64,000 bases of DNA from Ophthalmolycus amberensis. Taxonomy: Eukaryota > Chordata > Actinopteri > Perciformes > Zoarcidae. Of the stretch, positions 28,247 to 40,700 are shown in pieces; the stretch's first letter is position 1; each line of letters begins with the position of its first letter. The DNA lies in NCBI GenBank assembly GCA_024529925.1, contig JAFEUB010001476.1:942501-1006500 (forward strand), written 5' to 3'. The notes beneath the pieces are model-generated. The model searched no databases and was not told the DNA's origin. It saw only the letters and a program-made list of their open reading frames with translations. Made by a program: the position numbers and the translations under genes.

Positions 28247-31100
28247 TCTCCCAGGAGACATTGAGCGCATTATGTGCCTGTGTAAGTGGACTGGACATGG
28301 AAACAGCGTACGCCCTATAAGCGGATATTGCTTTTCTGTCAACACCGTCAATAACTGGTGTGTAAGAGCCGACAGACAAATAACTCCCACACTCTCTGAA
28401 CCAAGGAAAGGACAAACGGAAGCCTTCCGACTGACCCTTTCCTTCCACAGACAAATACCCAAAAAGTTTCATTTACACCCACCTGAAATTAGAAAGGTCA
28501 TATTTGAGGAACAACAAAACAACAACTCATCCTAATCCATACTGTGTTCATGACAGCATTTACAGTGCCAGTGTTGGATGTGTCCTTTTTTTAACCAAAC
28601 TATTTGTATTTAATGAAAAATCAACACTTGATTTCTGATTGCCTGATTGTCTTGAAGCTTTGACGTCAACTCAAACTAAACTCTTCATAGCACTGCCCTA
28701 ATCCTGGTTTATTAACCCATTGTGTTCGTATGGGTAACCATGCTCATACTCAGACTTGTACAATGACCAAGTACATTTACTTAAGTACTACTTTAGAAAT
28801 AATCAAGAATGCAACCCTTCGTGAAAACCATCTTGGGAGAAGAAAAGGTGGTGACGGTGGAATACCTTCACTGCCTTTACCCCTGCTTCCTGCTTACCTC
28901 ACTAATGCTGAAAGCAGACAAAGAAATGCAATTTGAGCTCTTTTAATCAGCCACTGGAATGTGCTTCATTCATAACACTGTTTGGAACAGGAACTGTGGT
29001 TCACTTTTCACTGTTGCACTTTTCTTCGACTTGCAACTTTTTACTCATTGCACTTTTACACTTTTACTTGTTTGTTGTGTCTTTGTTGTTGTCGTATGTA
29101 GTATGTTTCTCCAATGTTTTCTTTTTCGGGGGGTTTGTGCTGCACCAGAATTGCCCCCCAGGGACAATATCGATTTATTGAATTGACTTTAAGATGGAAG
29201 TAGAATGCTACTCATTGTCAATACCTCCAAAATCTTAACTAATATTGCTCATCATGTCTATCCAACATATACTTTAAAATAATGGAACTGGTATTTCATC
29301 ACCTGACACATTTTTCTTGTCATTTAGAACAAACTTGTAGCACCACCGTCAGTATGTTATTCATCCACTCCAACCGTCAGCAACAAGCATTAGAGCAGAC
29401 AAACTTTTCAAGGTTTTCTCAGAATCAAATAGATTTAGTGAGATGTTTTGATCATATTACATGATCTTCCTTAGGAGATGGAGTTGCCCACTTGTCTTGA
29501 AACTAAATGTTTACATTTTTCTTTTTCTTTGGATCCCTTTGAGGACTTCTCGTCCACGTTGGCTTAAAAGTTTAGCTTGAAACCACATTTACAATAAATA
29601 CTATAAATGTAGCATACTTTCAGTGTGATTGACTGATTTTTAGTCCAACACGATGGAAGAGGCAAAATTCAGATTTTACTTAAAACATATTTTGGATTTA
29701 GCACTGATTGATCCATTTGACATCCAGTCTAAGACTTTCCAAATATATCACATTTTACAGCAGTGGCTTCTTTTGTGGATGTGTTCTGCCTGATTGACAC
29801 TTCTTCAGTCTGTTGTTAGTTCAGTTTCACCTGCCAGGATGGGACGTCTCACACCTTTATCATTCCTATTAGTAAATGGAGTTTGGTGACCTTACAGGGA
29901 GCAGGTGAAAAAGCTTATATAACTGTGTTACACTCCTTTCTTTTGTACACATCTTAATTGTTCTATAGAAGAAGATTAAAATATAAAATGCAATATATAA
30001 CACATGAGGCCTAAAAATGCCTGTCTATTTACTGAAACTTTATATCCTGTTAAGAAGAAAGAAAAAGCAACATCGAACTAACACTATATTATGTAGGGTT
30101 GATTGTTAAGGAAAAACCTGTCTAACACTACATATTCCTATTCTGACACAGTTTCTAAAGTAACTTTAGTTTCACATTTAAATTATGTCTGGATCTTCAA
30201 AACACTCTGTAAACTGCGTAATACAAATATTCAAACACAAGTCGCTCACAACTAGTGCCTCCAAGTTCAAGAGTGAACTTGGACTACAAACTAAGACATG
30301 ATAATTGCTGCTTCCCTATATCCAGGCTCCCTGAATAAAACAGGTGAGAACATAATAACAACCAACAACTCCACATTTAACTTGCAGGCAGTACATAGTA
30401 TGACACGTTGGCTTCAGTCGAATGATGTTAATGATTTTGACTTTGTTTCTTCAGAGTGGCTGAGGCCAGCTGCGGATTAGGTCTCCATTCCCTGAGAGAT
30501 CACAACCTTTCGTCTCCAGCAGGGGATAATGAAGGAGCAGAATCTCCCCCTCGACAAAACCAAATAGAGAAAGAGATTTCCTTGCCTTCCTTTCTCATTT
30601 TGGAGGAACTGAGGAAAGGAAAAGAGGAAAATGAATAAGAGATGGAGACAGAAGTGAAAAAGAACCTTTGTCTGTGTGTTATTTGGTGCTGATGCTGCAG
30701 CCTGAAACAAGAAGGGTGCCATATAGAGGCTGTGACTTTTTTTTCTATACAACATACAAGGTTTTCATAGGACAGCGACAGCCTGCTCCAGGGCAAAGCG
30801 ATGCTATTCTGGGTGCTCTGATTGTCAAAGAGATGGACTTTTACCATCAGCTTTTATGTGTGAGTGAATGGGGCTTCAGAAAATAGAAGAAAACCTTTTC
30901 TAAAGGACGTTAGTACAGCAAAGTGATGTGTTAAGATGTTAAGAATGAGCAGGTGTGCAGTAACAACAATACATCAAGTGGAGTTGTCAATGAGTTTAGT
31001 CTTTACCTCAGATAGCCCCTCGTCTTCCTCACTTATCACTTTTCCTCACATGCTCACTGCATGAGGGGAGATTTCTTTCAAGTATTTGGGTCAAAAACAA

Positions 31101-32004
31101 AACCTACCGCCTGAGAGAGAACAGCGGGACGGGGGAGGGATGAGCGGATAGTGGGGCAGACAAACAAAACTGCTTTAGAACACGTGGACTTTCCCCACGT
31201 GAATCAATATTCAGGCCCTGATCTCCCTGTTGAGCAATGAGGCCAAAGAGAAGCAGCAGCTGAAAGACAGAAGAGACAGAGGGAGGGCTGTGGGATGTCA
31301 TGTGTAAAGGAGGAGACTCTCATTGGAGGCGAAGAGAAAGAAGACCGCTATGCACATTTTGAGGGGAAAAAACTCAAACAAAAAGCATCCCCCTACACGC
31401 TGAAGCCATCTTGGTCGGACTGCTACATGCTGGACTCCACATCTGATTGTTTTTAAGGTAGGTGCTGGACACAAAGCTGCCACAGGATCAAAATATGCAA
31501 TGAAATGATGAAGTTGTGGGTGGAACAACATTTATTTGTGTAGTCGTAGTTAGTACAGGGAAAAGAGGCCAAGCTCAGTGTAGAGGCCCTGTATTGGGAT
31601 GTGTTGCTCTTTCTTGCACATTTTAAAATATAGATTTTTTTGTTGGTTTGTAATGTAGACAATATAAATTTAATGAGAGGGCTTTATGCAGGCTGACTAG
31701 ATTAAAATCTAAAATTATACAATATAGACCAATAACTATATTGTGCCTAGAAACATTACAAGATGAGAGTTATGAGTCATTACATTTTTCTTCATCTACA
31801 GTGAAACAGGTGCAGTCACAAGACTGGATTGCCAAAACTAGCCAATGAATCATTGCGTGAGAGTAAAAGACTGGCGTACTCGATTGCAGGATCAGCAGTA
31901 TGTGCAAGGACTCACTAGTAATGTTGCTGGGTTGTTTTTCTTATTCTTTTCTCCTGTGTTTAATGTTGTAGCTTTGGGGGAAAAAAAGCTCAGACAAGAC
32001 TGGA
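31101..32004 (+). promoter_or_regulatory. apof 5' region with a likely non-coding exon
   Basis: A donor TTTTAAG|GTAGGT at 31457/31458 and a strong acceptor (TTTTCTCCTGTGTTTAATGTTGTAG, ending at 31971) suggest a non-coding first exon ending at 31457 and a coding exon starting at 31972. The transcription start is not clear. Confidence 0.45.
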
Positions 32005-33318
32005 ATGATGTCCTCCAAGTTGAAGTGGCTGATTGTGATCCAGCTCCTGCTGAATGAACAGGCTTTGTGCAGGGTCCCACCTCCTCTGGCGCTGAGAAAC
32101 ACTCTGCTTCCAGGAGCTGACTTCAATGAAGCGGGAGAGGAAACAGCCAAACAGGATCATCCGTCTCTCCTGGGACCCAAACTCCAGCTCGGTATCCCAT
32201 CTGCAGAAAACCCCGATCCTGCACAAAAAGAGAAGAGAGTTCGATCTGCCGAAAACATAATATCAGTCCTCAGGACAAAGCTTCCGGAGCAGATTCAAGA
32301 TCACCTCCACATTCAGGGGAACGTCAGCTGTGAGGAGCTGCTAGCTGCCAGCACCTTGGACGACCCATCATCCTCCATGTTCCCCCGGGAGCTCCTGGGT
32401 CTCTCTTTAGTGCCCGTGTTGGTGGTGGCAGGCTGCCAACAGGAAGCACAGACCCTGGTGCTCAAGCTGCACGACCTGCTGGGAGTGGCTGACACGGAGG
32501 AGCTCCTGATGGAGGTGCAGGGTCTGATAGAGAGGAGGGTGAGCAAGTCTGCATCCACGCCTGCACCTGCATCATCGCCTTCAGGGAGGAATCAAGCAGG
32601 GCGCCACATGGAGGCTGTGATGTTTAACATCCAGCAGCTGACCATGTTGGGAGAAGGTTCCTCCAAGCATGAAGGGCATTGTGAGGGTTGGACCAGGGTG
32701 AGTGGAACCACACTGGCAGGAACAGCTGTGGAAGGAGCCACGGGTGATCTAGAGGAGGCTGTGAGCGCCTGTGAGAGACTGGGAGTCCTGTGTGCTGGTG
32801 TGACCAGCAGTGGACCACTCAAACCCGGGAAGTACCAGGGAGTGTTGAAGAAAGGCAGTCGCGTCTTACCCTCTGAATCCACAGAGTCTGAATGTTGGAT
32901 CCGTCAGTGCAGCGCAGAGGAGGATGCTCTGACCGCTGCTGCTTCGGGTCGGCGGGTGAGGCGAAGCCCCCAGAGGAGCTGCATTAACAAAAGCGAGGAG
33001 CGCGTGTACAACGTGGTGGAGTGGATCCCCGGAGTCAGCACCCTCTACAACCTCGGCACCGCTGTGTATTATGCCTCTGTCAACTGCTCGGAGACAGCCA
33101 AGGAGAGAGCCATCCTCAGCGCGGTTGACCTCGGCACAGATGCTCTCATGGTGGCCACAGGGGGGACTGCCGGGGTGGCAGGCTACGCTCTGGGCGCAGG
33201 GGTGAAGACCGGTGTGAAAGCAGGCGTCAGGTATCTGCTCAACTCCATGAAGCAGCAGGAGGACGACGTGCTGGTGAACCAGTTCAACTCGGAGGATGGC
33301 GTCATCACTGTCCAGTAG
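32005..33318 (+). CDS. apof: Apolipoprotein F precursor
   Basis: One uninterrupted coding exon encodes 437 residues. ApoF is a secreted plasma protein of HDL/LDL that modulates cholesteryl-ester transfer protein activity in mammals. The start MMSSKLKWLIVIQLLL is a signal peptide ending near ALCR; the second Met could also be used. A middle domain contains CEELLAAS, a predicted N-glycosylation site NVS and FPRELLGLSLVPVLVVAGC. RRVRR near residues 315-319 is a furin-type cleavage site, followed by CINKSEERVYNVVEWIPG, TLYNLGTAVYYASVNC and a Gly/Ala/Val-rich amphipathic segment typical of the ApoF family. Cleavage would release a C-terminal protein of about 118 residues, as human ApoF is also made from a larger precursor. 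Polyadenylation signals AATAAA lie at 33330 and 33356, giving a very short 3' UTR. Human APOF lies next to STAT2, as here. Confidence 0.87.
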   Translation: MMSSKLKWLIVIQLLLNEQALCRVPPPLALRNTLLPGADFNEAGEETAKQDHPSLLGPKLQLGIPSAENPDPAQKEKRVRSAENIISVLRTKLPEQIQDHLHIQGNVSCEELLAASTLDDPSSSMFPRELLGLSLVPVLVVAGCQQEAQTLVLKLHDLLGVADTEELLMEVQGLIERRVSKSASTPAPASSPSGRNQAGRHMEAVMFNIQQLTMLGEGSSKHEGHCEGWTRVSGTTLAGTAVEGATGDLEEAVSACERLGVLCAGVTSSGPLKPGKYQGVLKKGSRVLPSESTESECWIRQCSAEEDALTAAASGRRVRRSPQRSCINKSEERVYNVVEWIPGVSTLYNLGTAVYYASVNCSETAKERAILSAVDLGTDALMVATGGTAGVAGYALGAGVKTGVKAGVRYLLNSMKQQEDDVLVNQFNSEDGVITVQ

Positions 33319-36300
33319 ACTGAAGGAGCAATAAATCCGCATGTGAAGCTTTAGCAATAAATATCTTTATGTTTAGTTTATACATTAAATAAAAAAGGAC
33401 AGTGACACAGGATCAGTGTTTGTTGACTGACATGGTTGATGAGTAACATATTGGTTTACCAGGCGTTATATAATCTAGATTATTTGAAAAACAAGATTAC
33501 ACATGTTTGTATTACTCAGTGGATTATCAGAAGTTTTGAAATGGGGAAAAAAGCTTTTTATTTGTGTGACTGCACAAGCTTCATTTTACACAGTTTGACA
33601 CACTGATTATGTCAGTGATTTTTTGATTAGTTGTAAAATATGTAAATTAGTTTATCTTTTAAGACAATATAGAAAAAGGTAATTACATGACACATTAATT
33701 GCAAACAAGCTTTAACAAACATTAAGTAAGCTTTTAATCTTGTCTGCTTGTAGAAAAATAGCTCCTTTTGTGTATAATTGATTAGATAGTTGAACAATGT
33801 ATCATATTAAGCAGCAACTTCTGAAGAACAGGTCTCAGGAAATGAAACCTCCAATCCCTCAAGACTTTCATTTTGCTCTAATCTGGTGTCTTTTCTTCTG
33901 GTCATTGTTCGTCATCACTCTTGTTGTTTTCTTCCCTTCCATGAAAACGTTTTTTTCCAGGTCAGAGTTACATTCCCACCTCTGGTGTTAATTGCAGGGA
34001 CAGTAGACTGAAAACTAAGTTTTATATGTTTTTTAATTATTGTCTTTTAATGTCAATAAATGATAGATTGAATCTCTATGTGTGCATACAGTGACGGTCA
34101 GTGTGGTAATTGTGCACACTCTCATATTGCTTGTATCGTAATTGTCTTGTGAAAGAAACAGTGAGCACCTGATAAGTAGGGAAATAGTATTCGATTAAAC
34201 TATATTTTCTATTCAGGCTAAGTCATGATGTGCAGAGTTTTCAAGTGTTTAGAAGTCCGAGCCCACAGGCACTAAGAAAAAAAGTTTTTTAATTGGGAGT
34301 AAAATCATCTTTACTAAGTTTAGGTTACACTTTAGGACTTTTAGACCTAATTTAAAGCTTATTTATTTTACGGGACTGAAAAGGCTTTTTTTCATGAAAG
34401 ACATTTGGACATGTCAGTGTACAGAGCACAGGTCCAGTTTGACTTTGGTTTCAGGGTGCTGGTATTGTTCATGCTGACTCACTGTCACACTGACATGACA
34501 TACGGAGACATTGTCTTATTTCTATTTGAACTACGATGGCAGGTCACAACTCCTGCTGGGAAAATTGTAATGTCTATTTGAGGCCTATTTGAACCCAGCT
34601 GGCTGACATTTGACTGTTGCATTTGCATGCTCTCTCTATTTCTATGTGGTTCTTCTCCCACAGTCCAAAAAAGGGACAAGTTAAGTGAACTTAATGGGTT
34701 TTTTTTTCCAATTCACACTGGGACCAGCACCCCTACAATTTTGAGTACTTTTCTGTGAACCTTGCTCTCTGTACACATATTTACCAAACAGATATTTCTG
34801 CACTTCTCCACCCAAGCTTGATGAATCCAAAGTCAGTAGCCCCCAATAAAATGTACAGTAGGCAATGAACATATCACAGCAGCTTTTCAAATGTAGTGGA
34901 AAGAGATTAGGAACAAACTTTGTGCTGTTTAATAAGCCCAGTACAGCACAAATAACAGCCTGCTTCCTGGTAGTGGTTAGGGATTTGATTTGATTAGAGG
35001 AGCTACACCAGTTTAAGATATATTAAACAATGTCAAATAACATGTATGTTGGTCTAGATAGAACGAAGATAACCTCAATTTTAAACTTGTTTAACTTTCC
35101 CCCATTTATCCACAGCACAGAGATAACAATGTTTGTTTTTGATAACAAAGGTAGGATATGTCTGTCCTCCAGGATCTGGGTGAGCAGGTGTGCTGTACAA
35201 CAAACAAAAGGGAATTTGTAGCTGCCATTTAGGACTCTGAGATCACAACCTCTGCATTATTTTTGAGAATGTGGATATTTTTAACAACCTGACAAGGAGT
35301 TTACGTTCTTCAAATTACACCTTGTTGAATTACAGTATAATATTTTGTACGCTCAATATCCTTAAACTGCCTTTCAACCAACACAAAAGGGAGTTCAAGC
35401 TCATGGAGAATATTATTGTATTGTTAAATTAGTAAATATGATGTGAAATAAAATAATGAAATAGTAATGAGCACTGTCATGGTGTCAGGTTATGGTGGGA
35501 CACTTCTAAAACAGGACTTTTCAATAGCCCTGTATGATGAAGCCATGAGTTTTTCTCCATGGCACATTTTTATTTCTTTTCTATTAATAACTAATTCACT
35601 AACTCAAACTAATGTCTGAAATGGTGTGGCTAATATGACATCTACTGGTGAGAGTGGGAACTGAAGGGATAAATGAGAAACGCAACCATACCCACAGAGG
35701 GCAGGTTGCACCAGCTTTGTGGACTAAATACACCCCCAAATAATAACCCTGGTCGGTATTTATTTTCAACTGCTAATTTGGGAAAAAAAGATTAGAAGTT
35801 ACCTGATATCCAAAGACACAAATTGATCCAAAATGTTGATATTTGTACATACATCTTTAAACATTGCTACTTAGTGCTAGTAAATGATAAATGATATGAA
35901 CTGAGGTTAAATGTCAGGGTACTTGAACCTGAGTTTAAGTATGTAAGAGCCTATTGTAGTTTTTACTTTCTTCTTTTATTGGGATTTCACATACAAATAT
36001 CCATATTATCAATTTAAAGATCAAACTATATAGTAGTTTGTTACTCTGACCAGACTACCAGAGACACATAACCTGTTTTTGTTGTTTGTTGATTTGGTTT
36101 GTTCAGGAACGGAGGACAAAGACAACGTGAACTTATTTATAGGGCCCAAAGCTGTTGTAGGGCCCAAGAAAATTGCTTGTTATAATAATGTTTTTACAAT
36201 TTTCACATCTAATCAAATAGGACGGTAAACAACTCCTCACCACGTTCTCTCAGAAGAAATGTCAGCAATAGTTTTGCTCTGGAGTTTGCCGTTGAATTTG

Positions 36301-36840
36301 TCCGCCAGCTGGATAGCCCATTTTAGGAAGCGTTTAGCCCGGAAGGGAGGTTGAGGCCTCCCTCTTCTTGTGTGATAATGATGCAGCTTCCATAACAAAG
36401 AGATGTGTGTGTTTACGAGTTTAATAGGTGCAGCTGGTATGTGAAGGATAAGACAAGTTCTTCACCTTGGGTGAAAGCATGGGAGCCCTGTTGTAAGCTA
36501 CAGTTAGTGTGTGTTATCCAAAGTTTCTTTCATTAACAGCCTAGAATCTAGACTGTACAACTCCTTGCTCCTTGAATAAGAGACATAAATCAGTGCAGAG
36601 GATGATTGGGGTCAAGACGGTAGTGGAGATGAAGAAGTGCATGATATATGTTTCACAACCCAATGGGGGCATATCACTGTGTAAGAGTTTAAGTGGCTGA
36701 AATGGTTAAATATTAGGCTACACAGTAAATAATACAGTTATATTCCAGTCTTGTTCAATTGTCTTTTTCGTTTGTAAAATAATGTATAAGGGTGGGGGCG
36801 GGGGGCACAGAGACTGCCTCGGGCACATAATTCCGTGCTA
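33319..36840. other. Intergenic DNA between apof and stat2
   Basis: AT-rich sequence with no recognisable exon. Near 36836-36850 the text TGCTACGCCCCTGAG is the reverse complement of a common hAT-type end (CAGGGGCGTAGCA), so part of the DNA to its left may be a decayed DNA transposon. Its other end was not found. Confidence 0.45.
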
Positions 36841-37382
36841 CGCCCCTGAGTGCGTCACACGCTCGCTTCGTCACTTTCACAACCTCATTTCTCGGGAAAC
36901 TTTCAGCCAGGGCCATAAGTTTCTATTTTGCGCACCACGCCCCTCGCTGCAGATTGACGTGAAAGATGTACCAACAGCACGCGCTGTCCTGTGACCGGCT
37001 CGACCAATGAGCGGTTAGCTCTGCGCTCACAAGGAAACTGATTTACCTTACCCGGACATTTCGGCTCTCAAGTGCTTTAACGGCTAATTGCGTCAGAGCC
37101 AAAATGGTGCCCATGGTTCGTGCGAGAAGAACCACTTGGGAGGGATAACCAGATAGCCAATGAAACAGAACTATGTTCGGAAAATATGAAGGAAATAACA
37201 ATCACACGCTTGTCTGCTTGGGAGTTGTTTTGTTTTACAAACGTCTAGCAGCAGCTACAACTAACGTCAGCTAGTAACGCAAGAAACAGCAGATAGCTAT
37301 GCGCCTGTTTTAAACGACCAGTTCGCTAACGTTAGTTCCGAAGACATTTCTAAGTGGACTCTGTCTGACAGCATAAAGCGAG
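36841..37382 (+). promoter_or_regulatory. stat2 promoter and non-coding exon 1
   Basis: This is a CpG-richer stretch upstream of stat2. A splice donor GCGAG|GTAAGC at 37382/37383 marks the end of a non-coding first exon. TTCTCGGGAAACTTTC at about 36889-36904 resembles both a STAT site (TTC-N4-GAA) and an IRF half-site (GAAACT), which would fit an interferon-inducible gene. This is a motif match by eye only. Confidence 0.4.
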
Positions 37383-37700
37383 GTAAGCAAATATGTTGTT
37401 ACTAAAGGGCCCTGTCTACGCTGTTGACTGACAGTTCGTCCAAAGACAAGCTAACGTAACATACAAATAAAGTAACGCTATACTCTGTCTCAACCTCCAA
37501 TGGCTTGTTAAAAAAACACCATTTGCAGCCCGTACAGTCATCAGTCACAGGTCATCTGTTGTCGACGAGTTTGCACTTTACTCCTTCAGCTGTTGATTAC
37601 AGACTTGTTTTGAACCTGTCACTTTGAAATGTAATGGCGCTGTCTTTTAGTGCACACGCAGTAAATGTGGTGTGCTGTTTATGTGCATGTTGGTGTTAGG

Positions 37701-40700
37701 ATGGCTCAGTGGGACCGACTGAGGGATCTGCCTGCTCCTTACACACAGCAGCTACATGAGCTCTACGACAGGGATGCTCTGCCTATGGACGTGAGGCACT
37801 ACCTGTCAGCCTGGATAGAGAAGCAGGAGTGGTGAGGCAGCATCTCATTCAACCCATACTACACCTTTCAAAGATTACCCTGTTTGTAAAGCTCTGCTAT
37901 TTTTATCTTGTTTTGTTCTTTAGGCGACGAGCAGCACGGGACCATGACTTGGCGATGGCGCTGTTCCAGGTCCTGCTGGAGAATCTGGATATACAGCACA
38001 GCCGCTTTGTCCAGGAGGAGTCTTTCTTAATGCAGCACAACTTTAGACGCTATAAACAGAACTTTCAGGTTTGTCTGGGTGGTATAGTGGAGAGCAAAAG
38101 CACCATTGGGTGACATCTTTATTTTAGGAGGACAATGATGGCTTTGACTCTGATATCCATCTGCCCGCTCTCTCCTCACAGAGGTACCTGGATGACCCGT
38201 GTGCCTTGGCAAACACGATCCAATGGTTTTTGGAAAAAGAGAAGGAAATCCTGCAGAGTGTTGATCTGACTGAGCAGGTTAGGGGAACATTTATTGTGAC
38301 CGAATAGATGGGACACACCCTGCTGCTTATACAGCATTTCAATGCACATGTAACAATTACACACACGTTGCTCTAGAATAAACAATTGCCGTTGTTACCT
38401 GATATTTTACCACATGGTCACTTTAAAAGTTGCCATGTTTTGGCTGTTGACTCAAATGCCAGCCAGCAAGAGTGGATGTGTACTGTTGCTTAATTCACAA
38501 CTTATAACAAAAGGATATGTTCAAGGTTCAGTGAGAATTTCCATTTTGTCTGTTTACAGTTGTTCTGAAAAAAATGTTTTGGCAGTTATTTAAAAAGTGC
38601 CACATCTGCTGAAAACAAACAGGACCCTGACAGGACTCAGTGTGTGGTTTTCCACCAAGATTTTCCACCGTATTGTTTTTAACTGCCACTTTCACTCCCA
38701 CTTACTCTTTGCACTGAAAACAGTATTTCCCAGTTTCACACGAGAAAGACTCTTTATCTCGATACCTGCTCCTCCCACTCCTTTGCTTTTCTCAGGTCCA
38801 GTGTTTGCAAGTAGCTGAAGAAGCCATGGAGATGAGCAGCCAGCAGGACCTTGAACGTAAAATGGCTGGCCTCCGGAATGAAGTGCAGGTGCAGATTATG
38901 TTGCTTTATGCCATTTTGTTGTGATTTGTAATTGAAAGATATCACTGTTCATCCATTTTTTATTTTCTATTTTCTGCACTTTTGTGATATAGTGCATGGA
39001 TCATACAATGTTCTGTCTGGAGGAGCAGCAGGACGAGTTTGATTTTAAATTCCAAACCTATACAATGGAAGGTAAGCAGATGTTCTGGTTAAATTTCCAC
39101 GTTCTTAGGATGAGTAATAAAGAGGCCTGAATCACAGCTATATGCTCTCTTTTGTCTTGTATGGAAACCGTGATCCCACTGTGGAAACATTTACGCAGCT
39201 GTGGTAGATGAGGCAGGGAAGAAGGACCAAGAGAACGTTTTTCAGTTACTTATCAACAGACTGGATGAACGTAGAAAGGTACGAAGTTATCAATATTCTT
39301 AATTAACACCTTCATCTCTCCTTAGTCCAATTATTTTCCTAATTCAATAATAATAATTTTTGTGTCATTCAATCATGTTCTTAGAGCACCCTGTCAGACC
39401 TAGATAAGATCCTGGACAGGACTGATGACCTCATCGGTATATTGGTGAAAAAGGAGCTGGTGGAGTGGCAGAGGAGGCAGCAGAAGGTCTGCATTGGTGC
39501 TCCAGACAATGTTTGTCTGGATCAGCTGGAGAAGTGGTATGTTCATCTCCAGCTGCTTCACATCAGTTTTAATGTTCAACGTTTACTGTAACAGTTATAT
39601 CAATGGTCCTTTTGTATATGAAAAAATCACTGTTGGTAGAATTTGAGAGTTTCCCAATCTCATCTCCACTATTATCACATTGGTGGTCGGGCTGTCCTCG
39701 ACTAAAGAAACAGATAGTCGACTAACACTCCTACGATTTTGACGACTAATCGACTAGGCGGGGGCAGCTCAAACTCATGGTCTTCATTTGTTGGTGTTTT
39801 CTCTTATTCTTGTTTTTTTTTTTCCTTTTCTGAATACTTGTGTGGACATCATCACTTCTGCTCTTCTCCTCTTGTCTTGTAGGTTCACCTGCGTGGCAGT
39901 GTGTCTGTTCCAGGTGCGGGAGTTTCTTGGTAAGCTGCAGGAGCTGATGGAAAAATTGTCCTATGGAAACGACCCGGTGAAGGCCCAAAGACCCGCAATG
40001 CAGAAGAGAGCCGATACTCTTCTAAAAGACTTACTCAAGAGGTCTCTCCTTTAGGACACATCTTCATACACTCTCTTGACCTCTTATAATGTTCTGTTTA
40101 GATTTCATGACATTATTGTCTGTTTTTTGAAGTTCCTTTGTGGTGGAGACTCAGCCCTCCATGCCTCAGGGGAAAGGACCCCTGGTGCTCCGCACAAACG
40201 TCCAGTTCTCTGTCAAGACCAGGTCAGTGTGCCACTACGATGCTATCTATTTATTTAAATTTACTTTTAGTACATGTCTTACCTAATCTATATATACATG
40301 CATGTCGGACCGCTGACCTGAAGCGACTCAATCTACCTGTACCAAAACAAAGGGCCGCAGTGGAGCTAAACCGCCCTAAACTCAGTTTACTGGCTGCAGT
40401 GGGTTTTAATCACCACGCAAACATTACAGCAGTTCTGATCTAATATGAACATGATGACCATGACACCAATGATCATTTAATGCTTTTCTCCAAAGCCTTC
40501 CGTTTTCATTTTCCTAACTGTGACTTTGATCCCTCAAACCTATTTTGTTAATATTTTCCATAACCTTGAGAGTGCTCCTTTTTCACTTTTTATTATAAAG
40601 TATCTTCAAGGCAGAATTAGTAGGATTTTCCTTTTCGATAATTCCTCTCAATCATCACGTATGGCTGACTAGAAGTGTGAGTATTTGCAGATAATACAGT

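Larger units (their letters stand above)
27499..31100. other. Intergenic DNA between tac3 and apof
   Basis: I recognise no exon here. It holds a CA microsatellite (about 27683-27719), an AAT-rich start followed by TGTATTTTATTTGTAACGC that resembles a common fish retroposon tail, a TG microsatellite (about 28200-28246), a short piece of the repeat GTACATTTACTTAAGTACT (about 28770) and, near 28980-29185, a tail resembling fish LINE/SINE 3' ends (GGGACAATATCGATTTATTG). The open frames at 28113-28535 only read through the TG repeat. Confidence 0.55.

Noticed and set aside
28113..28535. Frames on both strands around the TG repeat
   Set aside because: They contain Cys/Val or Thr/His dipeptide repeats and no conserved sequence.
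30477..30847. Minus-strand frames of 92 and 115 residues before apof
   Set aside because: No motif, no splice support, pyrimidine-rich composition.
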